Of a stretch of DNA of 9,708 nt, positions 1-6,250 are shown piece by piece. The DNA comes from an uncultured Clostridia bacterium (GTDB lineage Bacteria; Bacillota; Clostridia; TANB77; CAG-508): NCBI GenBank assembly GCA_947628395.1, contig CANQZP010000050.1:1-9708 (forward strand), written 5' to 3'. The position numbers and the translations under genes were made by a program. Below the pieces are notes generated by a model. That model did no database searches and was not told the origin of the DNA. It was given only the letters and a program-made list of their open reading frames with translations. Each line of letters begins with the position of its first letter. Within the stretch, counting starts at the first letter, position 1.

Positions 1-17
1 CCCGCTTACAATATATT

Positions 18-1778
18 TTAATCTTTCTTATCAACCTTTATATGAATTTCATCTAACTGTTTTTTAGAAACATTACTTGGAGCACCCATAAGCAAATCCT
101 GAGCCTTACTATTCATAGGAAAAGCCTGAACATCACGAATACACTCTTCATTAGCCAAAAGCATTATTATTCTATCAATACCAGGAGCAATACCTGCATG
201 AGGAGGAGCACCATAATGAAAAGCATTATATAAAGCAGAAAACTTCTCTAAAATAACATCTTCATTATATCCAGCAATTTCAAAAGCTTTAACCATTATT
301 TCAGGAGAATGATTTCTAACAGCACCAGAAGCAAGTTCAATACCATTACCTACTAAATCATATTGATAAGCTAATATATCAAGTGGATTTTTAGAATTTA
401 GAACTTCTATTCCACCTTGTGGCATTGAAAAAGGATTATGGCTAAACTCAATTTTTCCATTATCAACTCTTTCATACATAGGAAAATCAACTATCCAAGC
501 GAACTTAAAAGTACTATCATCAATTAAATTTAATCTTTTACCTAATTCTTCTCTAATTTCACCAGCTAATTTTTCTACAATTCCCTCATGTTCAGCAATA
601 AAGAAAATAGCATCACCAGCATTAGTATTAGCCCTATTTAACATTTCTTCTCTAGCTTCATCCCCAATAAACTTAGCAATAGGTCCCTGAAGACTTCTAT
701 CTTCACTTACTTTAAGCCAAGCTAATCCTTTAGCTTTACATTCATTAATAGCAAAATCAGTCATTCCCTCAAATAAAGTTCTAGGCTGACTAGCTCCTTC
801 AGGAACAGAAATAATTCTAACAATCTTACCATTAAAAACTTTTAAATCAACTTTTTCAAAAATATCAGTAACATCATGAATAATTAAAGGATTTCGTAAA
901 TCAGGCTTATCAGAACCATATTTAAGCATTGCTTCCTTAAAAGGTATTCTAGGAAAAGGATACTCAGAAATTTTTTTATTTGAAAACTCTTTAAATACAT
1001 TAAAGATAACTTCTTCCATAACATTTAAAACATCTTCTTGAGTAGCAAAAGCCATTTCCATATCTAATTGATAAAATTCACCTGGTGTTCTATCAGCTCT
1101 AGCATCCTCATCTCTAAAACATGGCGCAATTTGAAAATATTTATCAATTCCAGAAACCATAAGTAGCTGTTTAAACTGTTGCGGTGCCTGAGGAAGTGCA
1201 TAAAACTTACCAGGATAAACTCTACTTGGAACTAAATAATCTCTAGCCCCTTCTGGAGACGAACTAGTCAAAATAGGAGTTTGGACTTCTAAAAATCCCT
1301 TCTTAATCATCTGTTCTCTCATAAACTGAATAACTTTAGCCCTTAAAATAACATTATTTTTCAAACTTTCATTTCTTAAATCTAAAAATCTATATTGTAA
1401 TCTTAAATCTTCACGAACATCCCTACTACTCTCAATTTCAAAAGGAAGACTCTTAGTTCTTTTTCCTAAGATTTCAATTTTATCAGCAAATAATTCAACT
1501 AAACCAGTATCAAGCTTAGGATTTACAGTATCATCGTCTCTTAATCTTACTGTTCCCTCAGCACAGATAGTAGACTCAATAGGTATTTTAGTTGCAAAAT
1601 CAACTAGCTCTTGATTTCCAGACGCAACAACTTGAGTTATTCCATATTGATCTCTCAAATCAATAAAAATAACTCCACCTAAATCTCTAATAGTTTGAAT
1701 CCATCCAGCAAGTTTGATATTTTCGCCAACATTTTCTTTTCGAATCTCATTACAATTATAAGTTCTATATTTATTCAT
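18..1778 (-). CDS. aspS: Aspartyl-tRNA synthetase (class II)
   Basis: Cytoplasmic enzyme that charges tRNA-Asp with aspartate using ATP. The protein is 586 aa, the normal bacterial AspRS length. The order is an N-terminal anticodon-binding OB fold (about residues 1-105), the class II catalytic core, a GAD-type insertion (about 283-413) and the end of the core. Motif 2 is seen as FRDEDARADR (221-230) and motif 3 as GIAPGIDRI (529-537). The motif 2 loop reads TPGEFYQLDMEM rather than the more common QPEFTQIDIEM, a variant I associate from memory with alphaproteobacterial-type AspRS. An in-frame ATG lies 17 codons upstream, but the start at 1778 is preferred: it has an AAGGGGG ribosome binding site just upstream, and MNKYRTYNCNEIR fits family N-termini. 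Leu33 sits where discriminating enzymes usually carry Leu. No hisS partner is adjacent, and no T-box specifier or antiterminator sequence is visible upstream. Confidence 0.97.
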   Translation of the reverse strand: MNKYRTYNCNEIRKENVGENIKLAGWIQTIRDLGGVIFIDLRDQYGITQVVASGNQELVDFATKIPIESTICAEGTVRLRDDDTVNPKLDTGLVELFADKIEILGKRTKSLPFEIESSRDVREDLRLQYRFLDLRNESLKNNVILRAKVIQFMREQMIKKGFLEVQTPILTSSSPEGARDYLVPSRVYPGKFYALPQAPQQFKQLLMVSGIDKYFQIAPCFRDEDARADRTPGEFYQLDMEMAFATQEDVLNVMEEVIFNVFKEFSNKKISEYPFPRIPFKEAMLKYGSDKPDLRNPLIIHDVTDIFEKVDLKVFNGKIVRIISVPEGASQPRTLFEGMTDFAINECKAKGLAWLKVSEDRSLQGPIAKFIGDEAREEMLNRANTNAGDAIFFIAEHEGIVEKLAGEIREELGKRLNLIDDSTFKFAWIVDFPMYERVDNGKIEFSHNPFSMPQGGIEVLNSKNPLDILAYQYDLVGNGIELASGAVRNHSPEIMVKAFEIAGYNEDVILEKFSALYNAFHYGAPPHAGIAPGIDRIIMLLANEECIRDVQAFPMNSKAQDLLMGAPSNVSKKQLDEIHIKVDKKD

Positions 1779-2078
1779 GCCATCCCCCTTAAATCCATTT
1801 ATTTTATTAATTTTTTCCATATTTGCCAAGCTTTATACAATTTTTCTACAACCTCTTGATTTTTTCAGGCAATTTTCTATTATGGTACATTATTAATTTA
1901 AGGTTTTAATTAAATTTCATAGATGATAATAATCATCTAACTTTAAACAAAATAACTTTATATGTTATAGAATTTTAACCCCTTGATAAAGTATTAGCTT
2001 AACGTAATTACAATATTCTAATAAATTAGAATATTGTAAAATTTTAATATATATTTCTTTATCTATACTAAATAATTC
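1779..2078 (-). other. Long AT-rich non-coding leader upstream of aspS
   Basis: Some 300 bases lie between the tRNA-Glu terminator and the aspS start, with no credible gene. They hold an 8-bp hairpin (1920-1927 with 1932-1939, loop AATA) and a weaker 7-bp AATTTAA/TTAAATT pairing near 1895-1916. A perfect 15-bp palindrome at 2008-2039 is listed separately. I could not place a convincing sigma-A promoter for aspS: TATAAT-like hexamers occur but lack a -35 partner at 16-18 bp. The conserved T-box core (AGGGUGGNACCGCG) is absent on the aspS strand. Confidence 0.5.
2008..2039. repeat. Perfect 15-bp AT-rich palindrome
   Basis: Positions 2008-2022 (TTACAATATTCTAAT) pair perfectly with 2025-2039 across a two-base centre. 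Neither strand has a clean U-run after the stem, so it is not a typical intrinsic terminator. It may be an operator, a cruciform or a structure within the aspS leader. Confidence 0.6.
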
Positions 2079-2110
2079 AAAAAATCCTTATCATATATTA
2101 TTGATAAGAA
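2079..2110 (-). terminator. Intrinsic terminator of tRNA-Glu
   Basis: Reading the minus strand just after the tRNA, CTTATCA pairs with TGATAAG across an 8-nt loop. A G-U and a U-A pair extend the stem, and a run of six U follows (A-run 2079-2084 on the plus strand). It starts about 10 nt after the encoded CCA, as expected for a single-tRNA unit. Confidence 0.75.
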
Positions 2111-2119
2111 TTTTTAAAT

Positions 2120-2194
2120 TGGTGACCCGTACGGGAATCGAACCCATGATTCCACCTTGAGAGGGTGGCGTCTTAGCCGCTTGACCAACGGGCC
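2120..2194 (-). tRNA. tRNA-Glu (anticodon CTC)
   Basis: This 75-nt gene folds as a complete cloverleaf. The acceptor stem is GGCCCGT with ACGGGTC (one G-U). The D-arm lies around GGTCAAGCGGCTAAGAC. The anticodon stem CCACC/GGTGG encloses loop CTCTCAA, giving anticodon CTC, which reads GAG. The T-arm is ATGGG-TTCGATT-CCCGT. The discriminator is A, and CCA is encoded at 2122-2120. The acceptor stem matches the usual Firmicutes tRNA-Glu. This is the minor-codon isoacceptor, so a TTC isoacceptor is expected elsewhere in the genome. It has its own promoter and terminator and is transcribed alone. Confidence 0.97.
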
Positions 2195-2211
2195 AAAAAT
2201 AATACTAATTA

Positions 2212-2240
2212 TTTATAACATATTTTATTTATTTAGTCAA
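2212..2240 (-). promoter_or_regulatory. Sigma-A-type promoter for tRNA-Glu
   Basis: On the minus strand the -35 is TTGACT (2240-2235), the spacer is 17 bp and the -10 is TATAAA (2217-2212), preceded by TG at the extended -10 position. The predicted start is about 10 nt before the mature tRNA 5' end. Confidence 0.8.
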
Positions 2241-2319
2241 ACATTTTTCGATAATTTCTTAAACTCATGACTCTTTGTAATATTAAATTATTAAAGTTTT
2301 TGCTCTAAAAGCTTGAGAT

Positions 2320-2362
2320 TTATTATTTCGGAAATTCAATTTCAAAATTTCCGAAATAATAA
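2320..2362. terminator. Perfect 17-bp inverted repeat downstream of desulfoferrodoxin
   Basis: Positions 2320-2336 pair perfectly with 2346-2362 around a 9-nt loop. The core is TTTCGGAAATT/AATTTCCGAAA. It lies 17 nt past the desulfoferrodoxin stop, the usual place for a terminator. However, no proper U-run follows the stem on the minus strand, so termination may be weak. It could instead protect the mRNA 3' end. Confidence 0.5.
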
Positions 2363-2379
2363 AATAATTAAATTTATCT

Positions 2380-2760
2380 TTATTCAACTTCAGCTTTCCA
2401 TAAACCATGTTTATTACAATATGCGTATAATGTAGAATTTGGTTTATATCCAAATGTAACTTCTGCTGTTTGCTCTGGAGCTAATTTTACCATACATTCT
2501 CTATTATCATGTACTAAACATATCCATTCAATATAATGTTCTTTTTCCATAACATGATTTACTTTTACTAAAATTTTTTCTCCAACTTTTTCATATACTG
2601 GAACATGTTTTTCAATAGCTGCATCAACTGAATTTGGAACTAATTTTTCCATTGGTTCTCCACAACATTTTATTTCACATCCATCTATATTACAATCCTC
2701 TAGCATTTCTACTACAGCACCACAAGTTTTACATTTTTTTATAACTAATTCATTTTTCAT
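2380..2760 (-). CDS. dfx: Desulfoferrodoxin (superoxide reductase)
   Basis: Reduces superoxide to hydrogen peroxide without releasing oxygen, a typical defence of anaerobes; cytoplasmic and probably fed by rubredoxin. The N-terminal desulforedoxin-like domain supplies the Fe(Cys)4 centre I through C10, C13, C32 and C33. The neelaredoxin domain carries EKHVP (E50, K51, H52), H69, H75, C115 and H118 (YCNKHGLWK), the expected ligands of the Fe(His)4Cys catalytic centre II plus the conserved Glu-Lys pair. Length is 126 aa, typical of two-iron class I enzymes. The ATG at 2760 is chosen because GGAGGG lies 7 nt upstream; the ATG five codons earlier overlaps that ribosome binding site. Two further cysteines (C23, C28) sit between the CxxC and the CC pair. 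The gene lies 62 nt after the PepSY gene on the same strand. Confidence 0.95.
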   Translation of the reverse strand: MKNELVIKKCKTCGAVVEMLEDCNIDGCEIKCCGEPMEKLVPNSVDAAIEKHVPVYEKVGEKILVKVNHVMEKEHYIEWICLVHDNRECMVKLAPEQTAEVTFGYKPNSTLYAYCNKHGLWKAEVE

Positions 2761-2794
2761 AATATTTCCCTCCATTTTATTAATGATTTTTGGT

Positions 2795-2823
2795 ATTATA
2801 AGTTATTGCTGTATACACATATT
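2795..2823 (-). promoter_or_regulatory. Possible promoter for desulfoferrodoxin
   Basis: A consensus TATAAT -10 occurs at 2800-2795 on the minus strand, 35 nt before the start codon. The hexamer 17 bp upstream (AATATG) is a poor -35. If real, it makes dfx independent of the PepSY gene; otherwise dfx is read through from upstream. Confidence 0.3.
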
Positions 2824-3266
2824 TAATCCCTTTCTATAAATGATTTTACTATACTACCATCTTCTCTATTAATGTAATATTCATATTCATATTGATTATA
2901 ATCAAAAGTAACTTCATATACTGTTTGACCATACTTATTCTCTAGCTCAATATCTAAATCACGAATATCACTTTCAGTTATTCCTGAATCCTCTAGAGCT
3001 GATTTTAAAGCATCATCTCTTGAAATGTAATTTCCACTATCAGTAGTATTATTTGTATTAGTAGTATTAACATTATTATCTTCTTTGTTTTTTACATTAG
3101 AACTACTATCAGCATATATTCTATCATTAGTATCATGTATTTCTCTAATATCTTCTCTTTCATCAAGAATTTCCTCTAGAAAAAATATTCCAAAACCCAA
3201 TAATAACAAAATTATTATTACTAATAAAACTATAACAATTTTTAAATTACTTTGACTCTTCTCCAT
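2823..3266 (-). CDS. Membrane-anchored PepSY-domain protein
   Basis: A 147-aa protein of unknown specific role. Residues 9-30 form one strongly hydrophobic helix (IVIVLLVIIILLLLGFGIFF) acting as a signal anchor. A charged stretch and an Asn/Thr-rich low-complexity linker (about 50-78) follow. The C-terminal PepSY domain (about 80-147) begins ISRDDALKSAL and ends YEVTFDYNQYEYEYYINREDGSIVKSF. PepSY domains occur as inhibitors or propeptides of secreted peptidases and as extracellular sensing modules. The predicted topology puts the domain outside the membrane. The start at 3266 is preferred over one eight codons upstream because AAGGAAGGA lies 5 nt before it. The gene has its own predicted promoter and is followed by desulfoferrodoxin. 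No partner peptidase is in the window. Confidence 0.85.
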   Translation of the reverse strand: MEKSQSNLKIVIVLLVIIILLLLGFGIFFLEEILDEREDIREIHDTNDRIYADSSSNVKNKEDNNVNTTNTNNTTDSGNYISRDDALKSALEDSGITESDIRDLDIELENKYGQTVYEVTFDYNQYEYEYYINREDGSIVKSFIERD

Positions 3267-3303
3267 AAAAATCCTTCCTTTCAAATACAAAATATATATT
3301 TTA

Positions 3304-3332
3304 ATTATATAGTAATAAATTAAAAATGTATA
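3304..3332 (-). promoter_or_regulatory. Promoter for the PepSY gene
   Basis: Minus-strand -35 TATACA (3332-3327), 17-bp spacer and consensus -10 TATAAT (3309-3304). This puts the transcript start about 30 nt before the start codon. Confidence 0.5.
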
Positions 3333-3362
3333 TAAATTTTATAATCTTTTTGTTACAATATA

Positions 3363-3560
3363 TGGTTTATTTGAAAATCACTTAAAAATAAAGCTTTCGA
3401 ATGTGATTGGAATGAGTGTATAGATTCTTAAAAAATTAAAATGAGGAAGCGATGGCTAGCGAAGCTAGAACAGCGAGAGGCTCGTTTTAATTTTTCTTAG
3501 AATCTATAACGAATGTATTGAGCCGAGAAAGTCTTTATTTTTAAGTGCTTTCAAATACCA
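3363..3560. repeat. Long imperfect fold-back element (MITE-like)
   Basis: The outer arms 3368-3393 and 3533-3557 pair over about 25 bp with one two-base mismatch. An inner stem pairs TATAGATTCT (3419-3428) with 3499-3508, then an A/T-rich run ending ATGAG (to 3445) with CTCGT (from 3481). The tip at 3446-3480 is GC-richer and holds small hairpins (CTAGC-GAA-GCTAG; CGAG-AGG-CTCG). Between the outer and inner stems the arms do not pair. There the plus strand carries a direct near-repeat starting CGAATGT at 3398 and 3510. No coding frame is evident. It fills the gap between guaD and the PepSY promoter and may also end guaD transcription. Confidence 0.75.
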
Positions 3561-3583
3561 CAACATAAATTGCACCAACAATT

Positions 3584-4033
3584 TTAATACATATTTCCAC
3601 TATATTTTTTCATAACATCAATACAATCTTCTCTATCAATTTGCTTCATTTCAAGAATATTATTATTCCCATTTATAAATTCATAAATATCATCATCTCT
3701 AAAACCAATACTTGCCGCATCTTTTCTATCACACGCATAATAAACTTCTTTTATATTAGCCCAAATTATAGCAGATAAACACATAGGACAAGGCTCACAT
3801 GAAGTATACAAAGTACAATTAGATAAATCATGTGTATTCAAAAGATTGCAAGCTTTACGAATCGCTACTATTTCAGCATGAGCAGTTGGGTCTTTTTCCT
3901 TTAAAACCTTATTATTCCCATCAGCAATAATTTTTCCATCTTTATCAACAATTACTGCTCCAAAAGGACCACCTTCATTATTCTGAATTCCAATACTAGC
4001 ATTTTCTCTAGCCCTTTTCATATATTCATTCAT
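3584..4033 (-). CDS. guaD: Guanine deaminase (cytidine deaminase fold)
   Basis: Hydrolytic, zinc-dependent conversion of guanine to xanthine in purine salvage or catabolism; cytoplasmic. The protein is 149 aa, close to the Bacillus GuaD length. The zinc site is H52 with catalytic E54 in PTAHAE, plus C82 and C85 in CEPCPMC. The sequences TSCEPCPMCLSAIIWA and DAASIGFRDDDIY match Bacillus-type GuaD and differ from the tRNA adenosine deaminase TadA, whose motif is LEPCVMC. The start at 4033 fits the family N-terminus (MNEYMKRARENA) and has AAGGA 7 nt upstream; the open frame extends nine codons further. It lies 62 nt after the hexosaminidase gene, with a possible promoter in between. Family assignment is firm; guanine as the substrate is inferred from homology. 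Confidence 0.88.
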   Translation of the reverse strand: MNEYMKRARENASIGIQNNEGGPFGAVIVDKDGKIIADGNNKVLKEKDPTAHAEIVAIRKACNLLNTHDLSNCTLYTSCEPCPMCLSAIIWANIKEVYYACDRKDAASIGFRDDDIYEFINGNNNILEMKQIDREDCIDVMKKYSGNMY

Positions 4034-4069
4034 AGAATCATCCTTCTTTCTATTTCTCATTCACTTTAT

Positions 4070-4099
4070 ATTTTATGAATTTATCCCATTCATATTCAA
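4070..4099 (-). promoter_or_regulatory. Possible promoter for guaD
   Basis: Minus-strand TTGAAT (4099-4094), 18-bp spacer, then TAAAAT (4075-4070). The -35 overlaps the TGA stop of the upstream gene at 4096-4098. It is imperfect but well placed, about 40 nt before the start. Confidence 0.4.
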
Positions 4100-5340
4100 A
4101 TTACTTTATACATATACTTCCATGCTAATATTCTACGAACCGCCTCATTTATTTTATCTTCTGAAATTTTTCCCTGATTTACAGCATTTAAAACCTCTTG
4201 ACTTTGTTTAACAAAATCAGAAGTAATAATCATATCATTTCCAGCTATTACTGCTTGGATAGCCGCTTCTCCATTTTCCGCATACGACTTCACAGCATCC
4301 ATTGCCAAATCATCAGTCATTATAATACCTGAAAAATTAAGTTCATTTCTTAAAATATTATGTACATTTTCTGACAAAGAAGCTGGCATATTAGGATCCA
4401 TTGATTTTACTACATTGTGATTTACTAATATACAAGGGCCACCTGCCTCAATTCCACTTATAAATGGTAAAAAATCAGATGTTTCAAAAACACTATAATC
4501 TCTCTCATCAATAGCAATACCTGTATGAGTATCAACATTATCACCATAACCTGGGAAGTGTTTCATAACAGAAATCATTCCATCGTTATTCATAGTTTTT
4601 AACAATTCTGATACATATATAGCTGTTTTTTCAGCACCCCTACCATAAGACCTTTGATATATAAAAGATGAAGATTTAGTAGGTACATCAGCTACAGGAG
4701 CAAGATTCATATTTATTCCTATACTTTTAAGCAAAGTTGACTTCTCTGTTGAATCTCTTAAAATTTCTGGTAACTGACCTTTTGCCCATAAACTTTGAGG
4801 TGATAAAAATTTGGTTGGACGAAATGCTGTGTAACTACTTACTCTAACAACAGTTCCACCTTCTTCATCAACACCAAATATCAATTTAATTTTACTTGCA
4901 TTTTGACAATCTTGTATTTTTTGAAGCATTGAGGTTTTATTTTGATTTTTAAAATCTTTTCCAAATAAAATATAACCACCAGGATTATAATTTTTTATTT
5001 CTTCAATTACTCCACTATCTGGGAATCTAACTAAAAACATCTGACCAACTTTTTCTTCTAAAGTCATTGTCTGTAATAAACTATCTGCTTGCTTATAATA
5101 TTCACCACACAAATCATTATTTTGTTCCCCAGGCTCTTCTACAGTAGTATTTTCAGTATTTCCTTCTTGGTTTTGATTATTTATAACCTCATTACTCTGA
5201 TTAGTAACACTTACATTTTTATCATCTTGTTTATTTGTTTGATTTTTGTTTATCATAAAAAATGATAAACCTGCAATTATCATTAATATAATGACTAGTG
5301 AGGTATATAAACTTTTTCTTTTGTTACTTTTTTCTCTCAT
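4096..5340 (-). CDS. nagZ: Cell-surface GH3 beta-N-acetylhexosaminidase (NagZ-like)
   Basis: Glycoside hydrolase family 3 enzyme expected to release N-acetylglucosamine from muropeptides during wall turnover. Residues 13-30 form a signal anchor with no lipobox cysteine. An Asn/Gln/Thr-rich linker (about 31-76) follows, then one GH3 N-terminal TIM-barrel domain (about 85-412). Diagnostic motifs are VDEEGG (157-162), KHFPGYG followed by D270-T-H272 (the Asp-His dyad of NagZ enzymes), and MTDDLAMDA, with the nucleophile Asp among D343/D344. The 414-aa length and lack of the C-terminal GH3 domain fit short NagZ forms rather than two-domain beta-glucosidases. The start has GAAAGGA 8 nt upstream. 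It has its own predicted promoter beginning right after the tcdA stop. In Gram-positives NagZ acts outside the membrane, which matches this topology. Confidence 0.92.
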   Translation of the reverse strand: MREKSNKRKSLYTSLVIILMIIAGLSFFMINKNQTNKQDDKNVSVTNQSNEVINNQNQEGNTENTTVEEPGEQNNDLCGEYYKQADSLLQTMTLEEKVGQMFLVRFPDSGVIEEIKNYNPGGYILFGKDFKNQNKTSMLQKIQDCQNASKIKLIFGVDEEGGTVVRVSSYTAFRPTKFLSPQSLWAKGQLPEILRDSTEKSTLLKSIGINMNLAPVADVPTKSSSFIYQRSYGRGAEKTAIYVSELLKTMNNDGMISVMKHFPGYGDNVDTHTGIAIDERDYSVFETSDFLPFISGIEAGGPCILVNHNVVKSMDPNMPASLSENVHNILRNELNFSGIIMTDDLAMDAVKSYAENGEAAIQAVIAGNDMIITSDFVKQSQEVLNAVNQGKISEDKINEAVRRILAWKYMYKVI

Positions 5341-5372
5341 AACCTTTATCCTTTCAAATTAATTATATTAAA

Positions 5373-5402
5373 ATTATATAATAAATGAAAAATAATTATC
5401 AA
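5373..5402 (-). promoter_or_regulatory. Promoter for the hexosaminidase gene
   Basis: Minus-strand -35 TTGATA (5402-5397), 18-bp spacer and consensus -10 TATAAT (5378-5373). The -35 abuts the TAG stop of tcdA at 5405-5403. Its sequence TAGTTGATAATT is identical to that around the tcdA -35. Confidence 0.65.
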
Positions 5403-6122
5403 CTACTTAATAATATCTTTTATTACTTCTCCAGCTATAATCAATCCAGCAACTGATGGAACAAATGAAATACTTCCTGGTACTTGATTTTTACCTTTTC
5501 CATCCTCTTTCAAACTTTTTTCTAATATTTCATCTTGCTTAATTGGTTCTTCCTTTGAATAAACTACTTTAAGCCCTTTAATTCCTCTAGCTTTCAATTC
5601 TTTTCTCATAACTTTTGCTAAAGGACATACGCTTGTTTTATAAATATCCGTTACTTCAAATTTAGTAGGATCTAATTTATTTCCTGTTCCCATACAAGAA
5701 ATAATTGGAATATTTAATTTATCAGCTCTCATAACCAATTCTATCTTAGCTGTTACAGTATCTACAGCATCTACAATATAATCAACTGAACCAGCTAAAA
5801 TTTCCTTACTATCTGGCATAAAAAACTCTTTATACACTTCTACATTTGCATTTGGATTGATTTCTAATATTCTTTCCTTTGCTACTTCTACTTTAGGTTT
5901 TCCAACTGTCTTTTGGAGAGCAATTAACTGTCTATTCAAGTTAGTTAAACAAACTTCATCATTATCCACTAATATAAAATTTCCAATTCCAGCTCTTACT
6001 AGTCCTTCTACTACAAAAGAACCAACACCTCCAATTCCAAATACAGCGACGCTAGCTTTTTGCAATTTTTCTATTCCTGTTTTTCCAATCAACAACTCCG
6101 TTCTAGAAAATTGATTTAACAT
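5403..6122 (-). CDS. tcdA: tRNA threonylcarbamoyladenosine dehydratase
   Basis: ATP-dependent E1-like enzyme that cyclises t6A37 of ANN-decoding tRNAs to ct6A; cytoplasmic or membrane-associated. The protein is 239 aa. It starts with the family signature QFSRTELLIG, then the nucleotide-binding GIGGVG (29-34), acidic DND (53-55), NLNRQ (61-65) and DAVD (118-121). The catalytic-loop region SCMGTGNKLDP (142-152) and the cysteine in KTSVCPLAKVMRKEL follow. These fit TcdA (YgdL/CsdL) rather than ThiF or MoeB. The open frame runs 19 codons further upstream, but the promoter spacer covers that part, so the ATG at 6122 is the start. AAAGGG lies about 11 nt upstream, a rather long spacing. No csdA/csdE sulfur-transfer partners are in the window. 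Confidence 0.93.
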   Translation of the reverse strand: MLNQFSRTELLIGKTGIEKLQKASVAVFGIGGVGSFVVEGLVRAGIGNFILVDNDEVCLTNLNRQLIALQKTVGKPKVEVAKERILEINPNANVEVYKEFFMPDSKEILAGSVDYIVDAVDTVTAKIELVMRADKLNIPIISCMGTGNKLDPTKFEVTDIYKTSVCPLAKVMRKELKARGIKGLKVVYSKEEPIKQDEILEKSLKEDGKGKNQVPGSISFVPSVAGLIIAGEVIKDIIK

Positions 6123-6157
6123 TATAAATCTTACCCTTTCTTTAATCATTTTTATAA

Positions 6158-6186
6158 ATACTATCACAAAAGCAGACAATTATCAA
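6158..6186 (-). promoter_or_regulatory. Promoter for tcdA
   Basis: Minus-strand -35 TTGATA (6186-6181), 17-bp spacer and -10 TAGTAT (6163-6158) with an extended TG at the correct position. It lies between the ssb terminator and the tcdA start and rules out the longer reading of the tcdA frame. Confidence 0.65.
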
Positions 6187-6199
6187 CTAATCGCCTGCT

Positions 6200-6233
6200 A
6201 AAAAAAGAACCAAAAAGAATTTCTTTTTGGCTC
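6200..6233 (-). terminator. Intrinsic terminator of ssb
   Basis: On the minus strand GAGCCAAAAAGA pairs with TCTTTTTGGTTC, with one G-U pair and a short loop, followed directly by seven U. It starts 17 nt after the ssb stop codon and is the clearest intrinsic terminator in the window. Confidence 0.9.
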
Positions 6234-6250
6234 CTAAAATTTAATTATAT

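Noticed and set aside
1779..2078. T-box riboswitch upstream of aspS
   Set aside because: The conserved antiterminator core AGGGUGGNACCGCG is absent on the minus strand, and no terminator hairpin with a U-run lies near the start.
3584..4033. TadA (tRNA adenosine deaminase)
   Set aside because: The TSCEPCPMC motif and the DAASIGFRDDDIY segment match guanine deaminase, while TadA has LEPCVMC and a different C-terminal half.
5857..6114. Plus-strand open frame of 85 codons
   Set aside because: It lies wholly inside tcdA on the opposite strand, has no ribosome binding site, and tcdA is a firm family match.
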